Source: JAMQKA01 sp043951865
GTDB lineage: Bacteria; Bacteroidota; Rhodothermia; Balneolales; Balneolaceae
Length of the DNA stretch: 38,311 bases
Direction of reading: 5' to 3'
Assembly: GCF_043951865.1 (NCBI RefSeq)
Contig: NZ_JBINJF010000035.1
Location: forward strand, 1-38,311
The translations under genes and the position numbers were made by a program. Below the pieces are notes generated by a model. That model had not been told where the DNA came from. It did not search any database and saw nothing but the letters and a program-made list of their open reading frames with translations. Below are positions 8,297 to 17,337 of the stretch, piece by piece (the first letter of the stretch is position 1; each line of letters starts with the position of its first letter).

Positions 8297-9784
8297 ATGA
8301 CGTTTGATGAACTCATAAATATTTGTCAACCGCTGGATGTATACGGCACAGAGCCGAACCAGATCGGCGAGCTTACGCAAGATTCGCGTGAGGTACGCGA
8401 GGGGTCTGTCTTTATCGCAGTGCGTGGCACCCAGGTTGACGGGCATATGTTCATCGAAAATGCCATATCGCGCGGCGCTTCCATCATTATCTGCGAAGAA
8501 GCCTATTATACAGAAAATGATAATATCTGCATTTTTGAGGTAGAAGACACCCGCGCCCTGATGGGTCCCCTGGCCCAGGCGTTTGAAGGATACCCGGCCA
8601 GAGAATTGACCCTGGTTGGCGTGACGGGCACCAACGGGAAAACAACGGTAACGAGTCTTGTGTACCAGGCATTGAAACAGCTGGGAGCCCGTCCATCTCT
8701 GCTCGGCACGGCAGGCAAACAGATTCAGGATGAAGCGCTGGAGAGTTTGCTTACCACTGCCGATCCCGTTGAACTGGCTCGTGACATGCGCCGCATGGTG
8801 GAGGCAAACTCGTCGCACCTCGTCATGGAGGTCTCTTCCCACGCCCTGGATCAGCAGCGGGTAGGCGGACTCCAATTTCAGGTGGCTGCCTTTACCAATT
8901 TGAGTCACGACCATCTGGATTACCACACCTCGCTGGACGATTACGCCGCTGCCAAGAAGAAACTGTTTGACAACCTGAGCTCAGAGGCTACGGCAATTGT
9001 CAATGGTGACGATGCCAATGCTGCGCTTATGCTTAAAGATTGTAAAGCCCGCAACATAAGCTTTGGTTTTACTGATTCCGCAGATCTGCAGTGCCATCTT
9101 GTAGCCAGTAATTCAGAAGGAATTACACTGGATATCGGCAACACCCGGGTCAGCAGTCCGCTGGTTGGCAGGTTTAACGCCTACAATGTGGCATTGGCGT
9201 TTCTTATATGCCGTGCCCTTGACTACGATAACCAGGATATTGCACGGGTCCTCGGCAGTGCCAAGGGGGCAGCTGGTCGGCTTGAGCGGGTTCAAACCGG
9301 CAAAAAGGATAAACAGCCGCTGGTATTGGTGGACTACGCCCATACCCCCGACGCGCTTGAAAATGTGCTGAGCACACTCCGGGATTTAAAGGAGGAGTCT
9401 CAGCAACTGCACCTTGTCTTCGGCTGCGGCGGCGATCGCGACAAGGGGAAGCGACCCAAAATGGCTGCTGTGGCGGAGCGCTATGCCGACCGGATTATCG
9501 TCACCTCCGACAATCCACGCAGCGAAGATCCCGATGCCATCATTGATGACATAGCAAAAGGATTTTCCCGGGAGTCGACCGCAGAGCGAATCACAGACCG
9601 CCAAAAAGCGATCCGGAAGGTGATCGCGCGTTCACCGCAGGATGCCATCATCCTGATTGCAGGAAAAGGCCATGAAACCTACCAGGAAATTGGAGACAAG
9701 CGACATGAGTTTGATGACCGCGAAATTGCCCGGGAGGCCCTGGCCGAGCGAAATGAACATTCCAAACCCGGGGAGGTAGCCTGA
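8297..9784 (+). CDS. murE: UDP-MurNAc-L-Ala-D-Glu:meso-DAP ligase
   Basis: MurE adds the third residue to the peptidoglycan stem peptide in the cytoplasm, using ATP. The P-loop GTNGKTT, the lysine-bearing central domain and the C-terminal ligase domain are intact. The motif DNPRSEDP in the C-terminal domain is the signature of enzymes that select meso-diaminopimelate rather than lysine, so the wall is predicted to be of the DAP type. The length of 495 aa is normal. It begins 5 bp after ftsI and its TGA shares one base with the mraY ATG. murF, which often follows murE, is absent from the cluster and must be elsewhere. Confidence 0.97.
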   Translation: MTFDELINICQPLDVYGTEPNQIGELTQDSREVREGSVFIAVRGTQVDGHMFIENAISRGASIIICEEAYYTENDNICIFEVEDTRALMGPLAQAFEGYPARELTLVGVTGTNGKTTVTSLVYQALKQLGARPSLLGTAGKQIQDEALESLLTTADPVELARDMRRMVEANSSHLVMEVSSHALDQQRVGGLQFQVAAFTNLSHDHLDYHTSLDDYAAAKKKLFDNLSSEATAIVNGDDANAALMLKDCKARNISFGFTDSADLQCHLVASNSEGITLDIGNTRVSSPLVGRFNAYNVALAFLICRALDYDNQDIARVLGSAKGAAGRLERVQTGKKDKQPLVLVDYAHTPDALENVLSTLRDLKEESQQLHLVFGCGGDRDKGKRPKMAAVAERYADRIIVTSDNPRSEDPDAIIDDIAKGFSRESTAERITDRQKAIRKVIARSPQDAIILIAGKGHETYQEIGDKRHEFDDREIAREALAERNEHSKPGEVA

Positions 9785-10920
9785 TGCTGTACGAACTTAT
9801 TCACTGGCTGGAAATACAATATCAACCCCCCGGGTTTAGTGCATTTGAATTTATCACCACCCGGAGTGCGGTTGCCGCAGCCATGGCCCTGTTTATCAGC
9901 CTGTTAATCGGGCGAAGTATCATTCACTGGCTGGAGCGAATGCAGCTTCGCGAAGTAATCCGTGAGGATATCGGCCTGGATTCCCATCTCAACAAGGCCC
10001 ATACGCCCACGATGGGCGGAGTTATTATCCTGCTGGCAGTTTTGATTCCCGCACTGCTGTGGATGAAAATGGACAGCATCTATACCTGGATGATTGTACT
10101 GGTCACCCTGCTGCTTGGGATCGTCGGTTTTGTGGATGATTATATCAAGGTCGTAAAAAAGGACAAATCTGGCCTGCACAGTCGTTTTAAACTGGCGGGA
10201 CAAATCCTCGTGGGCCTGGGACTTGGAGCTGTACTCTACTTCTACCCCGATTTTTCTGAATTCAACACGCTATCGACAGTACCGTTTTTAAAAAGCGTGA
10301 ATATCGATTACGCAATCTTCGGAGAAGCCCTCGGCTGGATTGTCTACATCCCGGTTGTGGTATTTGTCATTACGGGTGTGAGCAATGCAACAAATCTCAC
10401 CGACGGCCTGGATGGGCTCGCAGCCGGAACATCCGCTATTGCCGGACTCATCCTGGGCATCTTTGCCTATGTTTCCGGGCGTACCGACTTCTCCAACTTC
10501 CTGGATATTATCTATCTGCCGGGCGCCGGTGAACTGACCATCTTTTGCGCTTCACTGGTGGGGGCCTGTATGGGATTTTTATGGTATAACACGCATCCCG
10601 CGTCGGTATTTATGGGAGACACCGGTTCACTGGCACTGGGAGGTGCATTCGGGGCCCTGGCCCTGATGCTGCACAAGGAGCTGCTGCTGCCCATTGTCTG
10701 TGGAATCTTCTTTGTAGAAACCTGCTCGGTCATCATACAGACACTCTGGTTTAAATACACCCGGAAAAAATATGGAGAAGGGCGCCGTGTTTTCCTGATG
10801 ACCCCGATCCACCATCATTTTGAAAAGAAAGGTTGGCCGGAGTCGAAAATCGTTGTGCGATTCTGGATTATCGCGGTACTTCTCGGAATTCTCAGCCTGT
10901 TAACCCTGAAATTGCGATGA
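9784..10920 (+). CDS. mraY: phospho-MurNAc-pentapeptide-transferase
   Basis: MraY is the integral membrane enzyme that transfers phospho-MurNAc-pentapeptide to undecaprenyl phosphate, making lipid I. The protein has about ten hydrophobic helices and the expected catalytic signatures: GFVDDYIKV, TNLTDGLDGLAAG, FMGDTGSLALGG and the PIHHHFE loop. At 378 aa it is slightly longer than many homologues because of its N-terminal stretch. It is linked to murE by a one-base overlap and to murD by a four-base ATGA overlap. Confidence 0.97.
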   Translation: MLYELIHWLEIQYQPPGFSAFEFITTRSAVAAAMALFISLLIGRSIIHWLERMQLREVIREDIGLDSHLNKAHTPTMGGVIILLAVLIPALLWMKMDSIYTWMIVLVTLLLGIVGFVDDYIKVVKKDKSGLHSRFKLAGQILVGLGLGAVLYFYPDFSEFNTLSTVPFLKSVNIDYAIFGEALGWIVYIPVVVFVITGVSNATNLTDGLDGLAAGTSAIAGLILGIFAYVSGRTDFSNFLDIIYLPGAGELTIFCASLVGACMGFLWYNTHPASVFMGDTGSLALGGAFGALALMLHKELLLPIVCGIFFVETCSVIIQTLWFKYTRKKYGEGRRVFLMTPIHHHFEKKGWPESKIVVRFWIIAVLLGILSLLTLKLR

Positions 10921-12278
10921 AAGAAGTTAAAGGTCGACATATCGTGGTAATAGGTGCCGCACGAAGCGGCATGGCTGCAGCTTCCCTGCTTCATAAAAAG
11001 GGAGCCCGGGTGTTTGTGACTGACAGCAACACAATTTCGGAAGCAACCCGGCAACACTTCCAGGCGCTGGGTATACCGTATGAAGAAAACGGACATACCG
11101 AGCGTGCCCGCAAAGCTGAATTTGCGGTAGTAAGTCCCGGCGTGCCCACGGAAGCACCACTCGTGCAGCAATATCTCAAATCCGGGAAGAAAGTATACTC
11201 CGAGCTTGAGGTGGCGAGCTGGTTTAACGTTCGGCCTGTTATAGCGGTGACGGGCAGCAACGGGAAAACAACCGTCACAAGCTGGCTGGGCCATACCTGG
11301 AAGCAGGCCCAAAAACAATCGACCGTGGCGGGAAATATCGGGTACGCTTTTTCAGATAACATTGACGGTATCGATCAGTCCGGGGACGTGATTCTGGAGG
11401 TCAGCAGCTTTCAGCTCGACCATATCGAGGAGTTTCATCCGAAAGTGAGCTTGATTTTGAATATCACGCCGGATCACCTGGACCGGTACCAAAACAGCAT
11501 GGAACAATATGCACAGTCGAAATTCCGGATAACTGAAAATCAAACGGCGGACGACTGGTTCATCTACCACTACGATGATCCGATCGTTCGCAAACATGCG
11601 GAAATGCTCAGTAAAAAGGAGGATGCCCCCCGCCTTCTGGCCTTTTCAAATCGGTCGGAAGTGCCCGAGGGCGCATTCGTTCGCGATGACAACATCATCT
11701 TGAAACTCAATAACAGCGAAGAGGTACTTATGCCGATTCATGAAGTTGGACTTAGCGGTACGCATAATCTGAACAATGGTCTTGCCACCGCGCTCGCGGC
11801 CCGCGTCTCAGAAATTCGTAATGAGGTAATTCGCGAAAGCCTCAAAACCTTTGAGGGGGTAGAACACCGGCTTGAGCTGGTACGCACGGTTGATGGTGTC
11901 AGGTATATCAACGACAGCAAGGCCACCAATATCAATGCCGTCTGGTATGCACTGGACAGCTACGACATGCCGATGGTACTGATCCTGGGAGGCCGTGACA
12001 AGGGCAACGACTACAGGGACCTGATTGAGCAGATCCGTGAAAAAGTACACACCATCGTGGCGATCGGTGAAGCGCAACACAAAATTGAACAACAGCTCGG
12101 CACCGTAGCGCCAAATTTCGAATTGGCCAACACACTGCCTGAAGCGGTTAAAATCGGCCAGCAGTATGCCAAGCGCGGTGAAATAGTGCTGTTGAGTCCC
12201 GCTTGCTCCTCCTTCGACATGTTTGACAACTACGAACACCGTGGAGAGGTTTTCAAGAAAGCGGTAAATGACTTGTAA
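10917..12278 (+). CDS. murD: UDP-MurNAc-L-alanine:D-glutamate ligase
   Basis: MurD adds D-glutamate to UDP-MurNAc-L-alanine in the cytoplasm. The sequence shows the N-terminal Rossmann part (VVIGAARSGMAAA), the P-loop GSNGKTT, the GVEHRLE signature and a C-terminal segment ending with SPACSSFDMFDNYEHRG. I start it at ATG 10917, which overlaps the mraY stop as ATGA; the frame is open further upstream to 10833, but those residues are only another frame of mraY. The length is 453 aa. A 109-bp gap without a gene or clear signal separates it from ftsW. Confidence 0.96.
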   Translation: MKEVKGRHIVVIGAARSGMAAASLLHKKGARVFVTDSNTISEATRQHFQALGIPYEENGHTERARKAEFAVVSPGVPTEAPLVQQYLKSGKKVYSELEVASWFNVRPVIAVTGSNGKTTVTSWLGHTWKQAQKQSTVAGNIGYAFSDNIDGIDQSGDVILEVSSFQLDHIEEFHPKVSLILNITPDHLDRYQNSMEQYAQSKFRITENQTADDWFIYHYDDPIVRKHAEMLSKKEDAPRLLAFSNRSEVPEGAFVRDDNIILKLNNSEEVLMPIHEVGLSGTHNLNNGLATALAARVSEIRNEVIRESLKTFEGVEHRLELVRTVDGVRYINDSKATNINAVWYALDSYDMPMVLILGGRDKGNDYRDLIEQIREKVHTIVAIGEAQHKIEQQLGTVAPNFELANTLPEAVKIGQQYAKRGEIVLLSPACSSFDMFDNYEHRGEVFKKAVNDL

Positions 12279-12387
12279 ATCACGACCATCAAGGCCAGAT
12301 GACAGCTATTTTGAGCTTCATCCTGGTGGACAAAATGACCGGTTTTATCTATTACTTTAACTCTGGAAAAACCACAGTAAACACGCA

Positions 12388-13578
12388 TTGATATACACGA
12401 CGCCAAATAACAATATTAAATCGGTTCTGGGCAGAACTCCGGAAGAGGTGGATTCCGGCAGGCAGGCCAGTGACCGCCCATTGCTGGTTTCCGTGATCAT
12501 CCTGATGGTATTCGGGGTACTGGCGGTATATTCCTCCATCGTCTATTTTGCCGAAAGCAACGGTACTTCAGCCGGATCACTTGTCGTTGGCCACACGGTT
12601 AAGCTGGGGATCGCATTCCTGGTCATGCTGATCATTTCGAAGATCAATTATCGCAACATCGCTAAGCTGAGCCGCTTTGCAATGATTACCAGTTGGATTC
12701 TGTTGCTGATCACCATGGCATATGGTACCGAACTTTTCGGAGCCCGGCGCTGGCTGTTCATCGGTGGCTACTCCTTTCAGCCGGCCACATTCGCCTCCGT
12801 AGCACTGATTATTCACGTGGCCGTGCTGCTCGAGGAGAAGCAGGAATACATCAAGGACCTGACGCGCTCGTTTCTCCCGATCCTGTTTTGGGTGGGAACC
12901 ACCTGTTGGTTAATTGGTATGGAAGATTTCAGTACCGCCGGTGTATTGTTGGCGATCTGCCTGCTAATGATGTTTGTGGGACGCGTCAGCATGGTGCACC
13001 TGGGAATGCTCATTATAGGCGGAATGATCGCCGGCAGCGCCTTAATTATGCAGTCTCCCGAGCGCCAAAGCCGTATCGAAGGCTATATCGACCAGATTAC
13101 CGATATCAAAAGTGAAGAGTTTAATGTGGGTGAAGGATACCAGGCCCAGCAGGCACAGATCGCCATTGCACAAGGCAATATCCTGGGAGTGGGAATCGGC
13201 AAGAGTACACAACGCGATTTCCTGCCGGCCCCTTACAACGATTTCATATTCGCAATCATCGCCGAGGAGTACGGGATGGTTGGCTCCATGCTGCTTATTC
13301 TGCTTTTTTCCATAATTCTGCTCAGGGGCATCGCCGTTATTGCAAAAAACGCGATGGATCCTCTCGGCACATTCCTGGCCGTGGGCTGTACGCTCAATAT
13401 CGCTTTATACGGGTTTATTAATGCAGGGGTAGCCAGCGGACTGCTGCCGGTTACGGGTCTGCCGATGCCTTTTGTAAGTTACGGGGGATCCAGCATGCTT
13501 TTTGCAGGATTGATGGTTGGTATTCTAATGAATATTTCCAAGCACGACAGCAAGCGAAAAAAAGTGTTTTATGCGTAG
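12388..13578 (+). CDS. ftsW: SEDS peptidoglycan glycosyltransferase FtsW
   Basis: FtsW polymerises lipid II into septal glycan strands together with FtsI. It is a polytopic protein of about ten helices with the SEDS features: GARRWLFIGGYSFQPA, the IFAIIAEEYGMVG loop and the C-terminal PMPFVSYGGSSML. The length is 396 aa. The start is uncertain. The only start codon that keeps the whole first helix is TTG at 12388; the first in-frame ATG (12505) would cut into that helix. The 3' end overlaps murG by 8 nt. Confidence 0.94.
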   Translation: MIYTTPNNNIKSVLGRTPEEVDSGRQASDRPLLVSVIILMVFGVLAVYSSIVYFAESNGTSAGSLVVGHTVKLGIAFLVMLIISKINYRNIAKLSRFAMITSWILLLITMAYGTELFGARRWLFIGGYSFQPATFASVALIIHVAVLLEEKQEYIKDLTRSFLPILFWVGTTCWLIGMEDFSTAGVLLAICLLMMFVGRVSMVHLGMLIIGGMIAGSALIMQSPERQSRIEGYIDQITDIKSEEFNVGEGYQAQQAQIAIAQGNILGVGIGKSTQRDFLPAPYNDFIFAIIAEEYGMVGSMLLILLFSIILLRGIAVIAKNAMDPLGTFLAVGCTLNIALYGFINAGVASGLLPVTGLPMPFVSYGGSSMLFAGLMVGILMNISKHDSKRKKVFYA

Positions 13579-14740
13579 CCGTTCAAAGAACATATCATCA
13601 ACGACCACACCGGCCCCTGGTGCCGCGGGCAGGCCTCGCATACTCATCGCGGCCGGGGGCACGGGGGGGCATGTCTACCCGGCCATCGCCATTGCCGATG
13701 CGTTGAAAGCGGCACGCCCGGAGGCTGAAATCCTTTTTGCGGGGACACGAGATCACATGGAGTGGCACGCAGTACCGGAAGCCGGCTATGATATCCGAAG
13801 TATCTGGATCAGTGGATTCCATCGCCGCCTGACGCTTAAAAACCTGCTGTTCCCCGTAAAGCTTTTAACAAGTCTTGTTCAGAGTTACCGCATCATCAGT
13901 AATTTTAAACCGAATATTGTCGTCTCCTGCGGTGGTTATGTGGCGGGACCGGTGGGCTGGGTCGCAGTTAAGCGGGGACTTCCCCTGGTTATCCAGGAGC
14001 AGAACAGCTACCCCGGCGTAACCAATCGCCTGCTGGGTAAAAAGGCGGAACATATATTTACAGCTTTTGAAGAGGCCAACAGCTATTTCCCTGAAAATAA
14101 AACAACCGTGGCCGGTAACCCGACACGCTCGGAGCTGGCCGATGCAGATGCAGCTTCCGCATATCAGGTGTTTGGTTTCAAAGCGGACAAGCGAACCCTG
14201 CTGGTACTGGGAGGCAGCGGCGGTGCACGTGCTATTAATGAGGCGATGGCCGCCAACATTGATACCCTGCACAACAGCCAGGAACTCCAGGTCATCTGGC
14301 AGTGCGGCCGAAGTTACTACGACAAATACCGAAATCAAGTTAATGCCGCAGAGCTTCAAAATCTCAGGCTCAAGGATTTTCTTAACAATATGGATCAGGC
14401 ATATGCTGTGGCCGACTTGGTGGTAAGCCGGGCCGGTGCCCTCTCCTGTTCGGAGCTGGCCCTTACCGGTAAAGCCAGTATCCTGGTACCCTCGCCCCAC
14501 GTGGCGGGCGACCACCAGACCAAAAATGCCCGCTCAATGGCAGATGAGGGTGCGGCGGTGCTGGTGAAGGATAGTAAATTACAAGAAACTCTCGCAGCGC
14601 TGGTTGCCGAGCTGATGAATGACCAGGAACGCCTGAAGGCGATGCAAAAGGCGGCCCTGAAGCTGGCCCGACCCCATGCCGCCCGCGATATTGCAACTGA
14701 AATTTTAACGCTGGCGGAAACCAGCAAGCAAACAGAGTAG
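13571..14740 (+). CDS. murG: UDP-GlcNAc:lipid I N-acetylglucosaminyltransferase
   Basis: MurG is a peripheral inner-membrane GT-B glycosyltransferase that turns lipid I into lipid II. Family signatures are clear: AAGGTGGHVYPAIAIA near the N-terminus, IQEQNSYPGVTNR for the membrane/acceptor side, and a donor-binding region with RAGALSCSELALTGKASILV. The length of 389 aa includes a non-conserved N-terminal extension of about 20 residues rich in S/T/P. The ATG lies 8 nt inside the end of ftsW. A 108-bp gap with strong inverted repeats separates it from murC. Confidence 0.96.
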   Translation: MRSRSKNISSTTTPAPGAAGRPRILIAAGGTGGHVYPAIAIADALKAARPEAEILFAGTRDHMEWHAVPEAGYDIRSIWISGFHRRLTLKNLLFPVKLLTSLVQSYRIISNFKPNIVVSCGGYVAGPVGWVAVKRGLPLVIQEQNSYPGVTNRLLGKKAEHIFTAFEEANSYFPENKTTVAGNPTRSELADADAASAYQVFGFKADKRTLLVLGGSGGARAINEAMAANIDTLHNSQELQVIWQCGRSYYDKYRNQVNAAELQNLRLKDFLNNMDQAYAVADLVVSRAGALSCSELALTGKASILVPSPHVAGDHQTKNARSMADEGAAVLVKDSKLQETLAALVAELMNDQERLKAMQKAALKLARPHAARDIATEILTLAETSKQTE

Positions 14741-14749
14741 TATTCGCAA

Positions 14750-14824
14750 GGCGTGGCTGAGAGTCGAACTATACTCTCATGCAGGGACGCCGGGTTGGTT
14801 GGGAGCGCACCTCCCTCCAACGCC
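14750..14824 (+). promoter_or_regulatory. structured RNA element between murG and murC
   Basis: Two hairpins are predicted by eye. The first has GGCGT (14750-14754) pairing with ACGCC (14787-14791), enclosing TGAGAGT/ACTCTCA (14758-14764 with 14773-14779). The second has GTTGG + GGGAG (14794-14805) pairing with CTCCC + CCAAC (14811-14821). A second ACGCC at 14820-14824 could compete for GGCGT. A start codon at 14753 opens in frame with murC, but its 32 residues look non-coding. The function is unknown; a control or processing element for murC and downstream genes is an inference. Confidence 0.5.
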
Positions 14825-14848
14825 ATAGATGAAACAGGTAAAAATTTT

Positions 14849-16279
14849 ATGAGCAACGAAAAAAAGATACAAACGCAGCCCATTTTCGGACGGACCCGCC
14901 AGATCCATATGGTGGGAATCGGGGGGATCGGTATGAGCGGCATGGCTGAAATTCTGCTGCAAAAAGGTTACCGCGTGACCGGCTCCGATGCCAACATGAG
15001 CGAAACGGTTGAGCGGCTCCGGGAACTGGGGGCCAGCGTCCTTATCGGCCACAACGCAAGTAATATTGAAGGCGCCGATGTTGTCGTTTATACCAGCGCC
15101 GTAAAAGCCACAGAAAACATTGAAACCCGGACCGCCCTGGAACAGGGAATCCCGGTCATCAAGCGCGCCGAAATGCTGGCCGAACTGATGCGGATGAAGT
15201 ACGGCATCGGCGTGGCGGGAACGCACGGCAAAACCACGACGACCACCATGATCGGTCATGTGGTGCAGGATGGCAGTTTTGACCCTACAATCATTGTCGG
15301 CGGCAAAGTCCACAGCTTTGACAAAACGAACGCTGTGGTGGGCACCGGTGACATCATAGTGGTGGAAGCGGATGAGTTTGACCGTACCTTCCTGCGGCTG
15401 CGCCCCTCACTGGCCGTAATTACAAATATCGAGGCGGAACACCTTGATATTTACAACAACCTGGAGGATGTAAAGGAGGCCTTCGTAGAGTTTTCCAACA
15501 AGGTTCCCTTTTACGGGGCTGTGACCGTATGCCTGGATGATCCGAATATACGCAGTATTATCCCGAAAATTGACCGCCGGATCCTCTCGTACGGGCTGAC
15601 GCCCCAGGCAGCGGTACGGGCTGTTGAACTGGAAATGGACCATTTCCGGACCACCTTTACCGTTCTCCACGAGAATGAGGAACTGGGCACTATTACGCTG
15701 AATGCACCGGGCCGGCACAATGTAAAAAACGCCCTGGCCGCGGTGGCTGTGGGACTGGAACTCGATATCGATTTTGCACAGATAAAGTCAGGACTGGAAC
15801 GGTTTGAGGGAGTATTTCGCCGCTTCCAGCTGAAAGCAGAACACGATGATATAATGGTGATTGATGATTACGCTCACCATCCCACGGAGGTCCAGGCCAC
15901 CCTGAACGCGGCTCGCGAGGGCTGGAACGACCGACGCATTGTAGCGGTATTTCAGCCGCACCTGTATTCGCGGACGCAGGAACTTTACCAGGAATTCGGA
16001 TCCTCATTCTTTGATGCGGAGGTGTGCGTAATAACGGATGTATATCCCTCCCGGGAAGAACCGATCGAAGGGGTCTCCGGCCGCTTAATTGCGGAGGCGG
16101 CCAGGGAATACGGCCACCGGAAGGTGCATTATGTAGAAGACAAAACCGGGCTCCCCGGCCGGCTAAAAGAGATTGTACAGCCGGGAGATATTGTTATCAC
16201 GATGGGAGCCGGCGATATTTATAAATTTGGCGAACAGTTTGCAGAGGCACTGAAAGCCGGGCTGGAGAATATGAACTGA
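14849..16279 (+). CDS. murC: UDP-N-acetylmuramate:L-alanine ligase
   Basis: MurC adds the first amino acid of the stem peptide to UDP-MurNAc. The N-terminal Rossmann motif HMVGIGGIGMSGMAE, the P-loop GTHGKTTTTTMIGH, DDYAHHPTEV and the FQPHLYSRT segment are all present in order. The ATG at 14849 (MSNEKK) is chosen because the frame upstream of it, open to 14753, is unconserved and lies within a structured RNA region. The length is 476 aa. murB, often next to murC, is not here; ftsQ follows after 118 bp. Confidence 0.96.
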   Translation: MSNEKKIQTQPIFGRTRQIHMVGIGGIGMSGMAEILLQKGYRVTGSDANMSETVERLRELGASVLIGHNASNIEGADVVVYTSAVKATENIETRTALEQGIPVIKRAEMLAELMRMKYGIGVAGTHGKTTTTTMIGHVVQDGSFDPTIIVGGKVHSFDKTNAVVGTGDIIVVEADEFDRTFLRLRPSLAVITNIEAEHLDIYNNLEDVKEAFVEFSNKVPFYGAVTVCLDDPNIRSIIPKIDRRILSYGLTPQAAVRAVELEMDHFRTTFTVLHENEELGTITLNAPGRHNVKNALAAVAVGLELDIDFAQIKSGLERFEGVFRRFQLKAEHDDIMVIDDYAHHPTEVQATLNAAREGWNDRRIVAVFQPHLYSRTQELYQEFGSSFFDAEVCVITDVYPSREEPIEGVSGRLIAEAAREYGHRKVHYVEDKTGLPGRLKEIVQPGDIVITMGAGDIYKFGEQFAEALKAGLENMN

Positions 16280-16377
16280 AACTCTGAATCTGCATAACCA
16301 CCTTCTCCCGTGGAGCTTCGCCCAGCGCGAACAGACTGATAGATGGAAAGAAGACCGAAACTTTTAATTTGATCAAA

Positions 16378-16401
16378 ATGATAGCCGAAAACGACGGATG
16401 A
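16378..16401 (+). other. possible 7-codon mini-ORF coupled to ftsQ
   Basis: ATG at 16378 opens a frame of seven codons (MIAENDG) whose TGA overlaps the ftsQ ATG as ATGA. No Shine-Dalgarno is obvious at either start. It could allow ribosome re-initiation at ftsQ, or be chance. Confidence 0.25.
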
Positions 16402-17156
16402 CCAAACAGAATAAACAACAGAGCGAAGATCAACCGGCTAAGGGGCTAAACCTTGCCCCCTGGCTGGCGAGCGTGTTGCTGTTACTCGTGGTGGCGGTGG
16501 CGGCCGGGGTCTACTGGAATCGCACCATGATAATACGTGATGTTGAGTATACCGGTCATCACTTTGTTACGGAGCAGGAATTGACCGAGCAGGTTCACAT
16601 TCCCACCGGTATATCCCCGGACAGCGTAGATTTTATGGCCATTATCAATAAGCTGGAGACTGTTCCCTATGTAAAACAGGCCGATGTGAATGTAGAACCC
16701 AGCGGCAACCTCAGCGTCCATGTAACAGAACGGCAGCCGATTGCCATGCTGGCCAACGGAGAGAATAAAATCTATGTGGACCAGGACGGCATCCGGCTTC
16801 CGCTCAAGTTGGGGAAAACGGTGGATGTGCCGATAGTATACGGGTTTCAAACGGCTCCCGTGAGCGATACGCTGACGTCGGGGTCGTGGGACCAGGTGCG
16901 CAGCTTTTTGATGGAACTCAACAACAGTTCATTCAGCCGGGCCACAATCAGTGAGATTGCATGGACAGACAGTGAGGGCATTGTGGCCCTCAGCCATGAA
17001 AACGGTGTAAAACTGGTGTTTGGGAAAGGTGAATTTTCCCGGAAGTTCCGCAACTGGAAGGCGTTCTACTCCGAAGTGGTCCGGGAGAAGGGAATCCGGA
17101 AGATGCGGTCCGTAGATCTCCGTTTTGAAGGCCAAATTGTGACCCGCGAAAGTTGA
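16398..17156 (+). CDS. ftsQ: cell division protein FtsQ/DivIB
   Basis: Bitopic divisome protein of 252 aa. A short hydrophilic cytoplasmic tail is followed by one membrane helix (WLASVLLLLVVAVAAGVYW, about residues 22-40) and a periplasmic POTRA-type domain (IIRDVEYTGHHFVTEQEL, then VPYVKQADVNVEPSGNLSVH), then a beta domain ending near LRFEGQIVTRES. FtsQ bridges early and late divisome proteins and binds FtsL and FtsB/DivIC. Its place between murC and ftsA is the usual one in this phylum. The N-terminal ATG at 16398 sits on a TGA of a short upstream frame. Confidence 0.93.
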   Translation: MTKQNKQQSEDQPAKGLNLAPWLASVLLLLVVAVAAGVYWNRTMIIRDVEYTGHHFVTEQELTEQVHIPTGISPDSVDFMAIINKLETVPYVKQADVNVEPSGNLSVHVTERQPIAMLANGENKIYVDQDGIRLPLKLGKTVDVPIVYGFQTAPVSDTLTSGSWDQVRSFLMELNNSSFSRATISEIAWTDSEGIVALSHENGVKLVFGKGEFSRKFRNWKAFYSEVVREKGIRKMRSVDLRFEGQIVTRES

Positions 17157-17173
17157 CAAGTTGAATTGGGGGC

Positions 17174-17187
17174 GGGAGTCGGCTCCC
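17174..17187 (+). other. hairpin between ftsQ and ftsA
   Basis: GGGAG (17174-17178), loop TCGG, CTCCC (17183-17187), about 18 bp after the ftsQ stop. No T-tract follows, so it is not a typical intrinsic terminator; it may stabilise or pause the transcript. Confidence 0.4.
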
Positions 17188-17259
17188 ACCCGGCAGTATG
17201 ATTAATTGGGAATCACAGTTTTATGACGTTACTCCGGGAGGATCGGGCGCATTTTTTTG

Positions 17260-17275
17260 ATCCCGGAACCGGGAT
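17260..17275. promoter_or_regulatory. 16-bp palindrome upstream of ftsA
   Basis: ATCCCGG-AA-CCGGGAT is a perfect inverted repeat with 7-bp arms and a 2-bp centre, 62 bp upstream of the ftsA start. The symmetry and the tiny spacer suit a dimeric DNA-binding protein better than an RNA hairpin. No regulator is identified. Confidence 0.4.
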
Positions 17276-17337
17276 GACATCGGAAAATGAATTGAATTAC
17301 AATAACAAAAACAGTACGCGAAGTAATCGCTAATAAT

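Noticed and set aside
10833..10916. N-terminal extension of murD
   Set aside because: The extra residues are another frame of the mraY 3' end. The ATG at 10917 gives the normal MurD N-terminus and an ATGA overlap.
14750..14791. TPP riboswitch-like words (CTGAGA, GAAC, GCAGGGA) in the murG-murC gap
   Set aside because: The words occur in the right order, but the segment is less than half the length of a TPP aptamer, the helices do not match, and no thiamine gene is near.
14750..14824. tRNA-like fold in the murG-murC gap
   Set aside because: The 5' GGCGT and 3' ACGCC-A look like acceptor ends, but there is no D-arm, anticodon arm or T-loop consensus.
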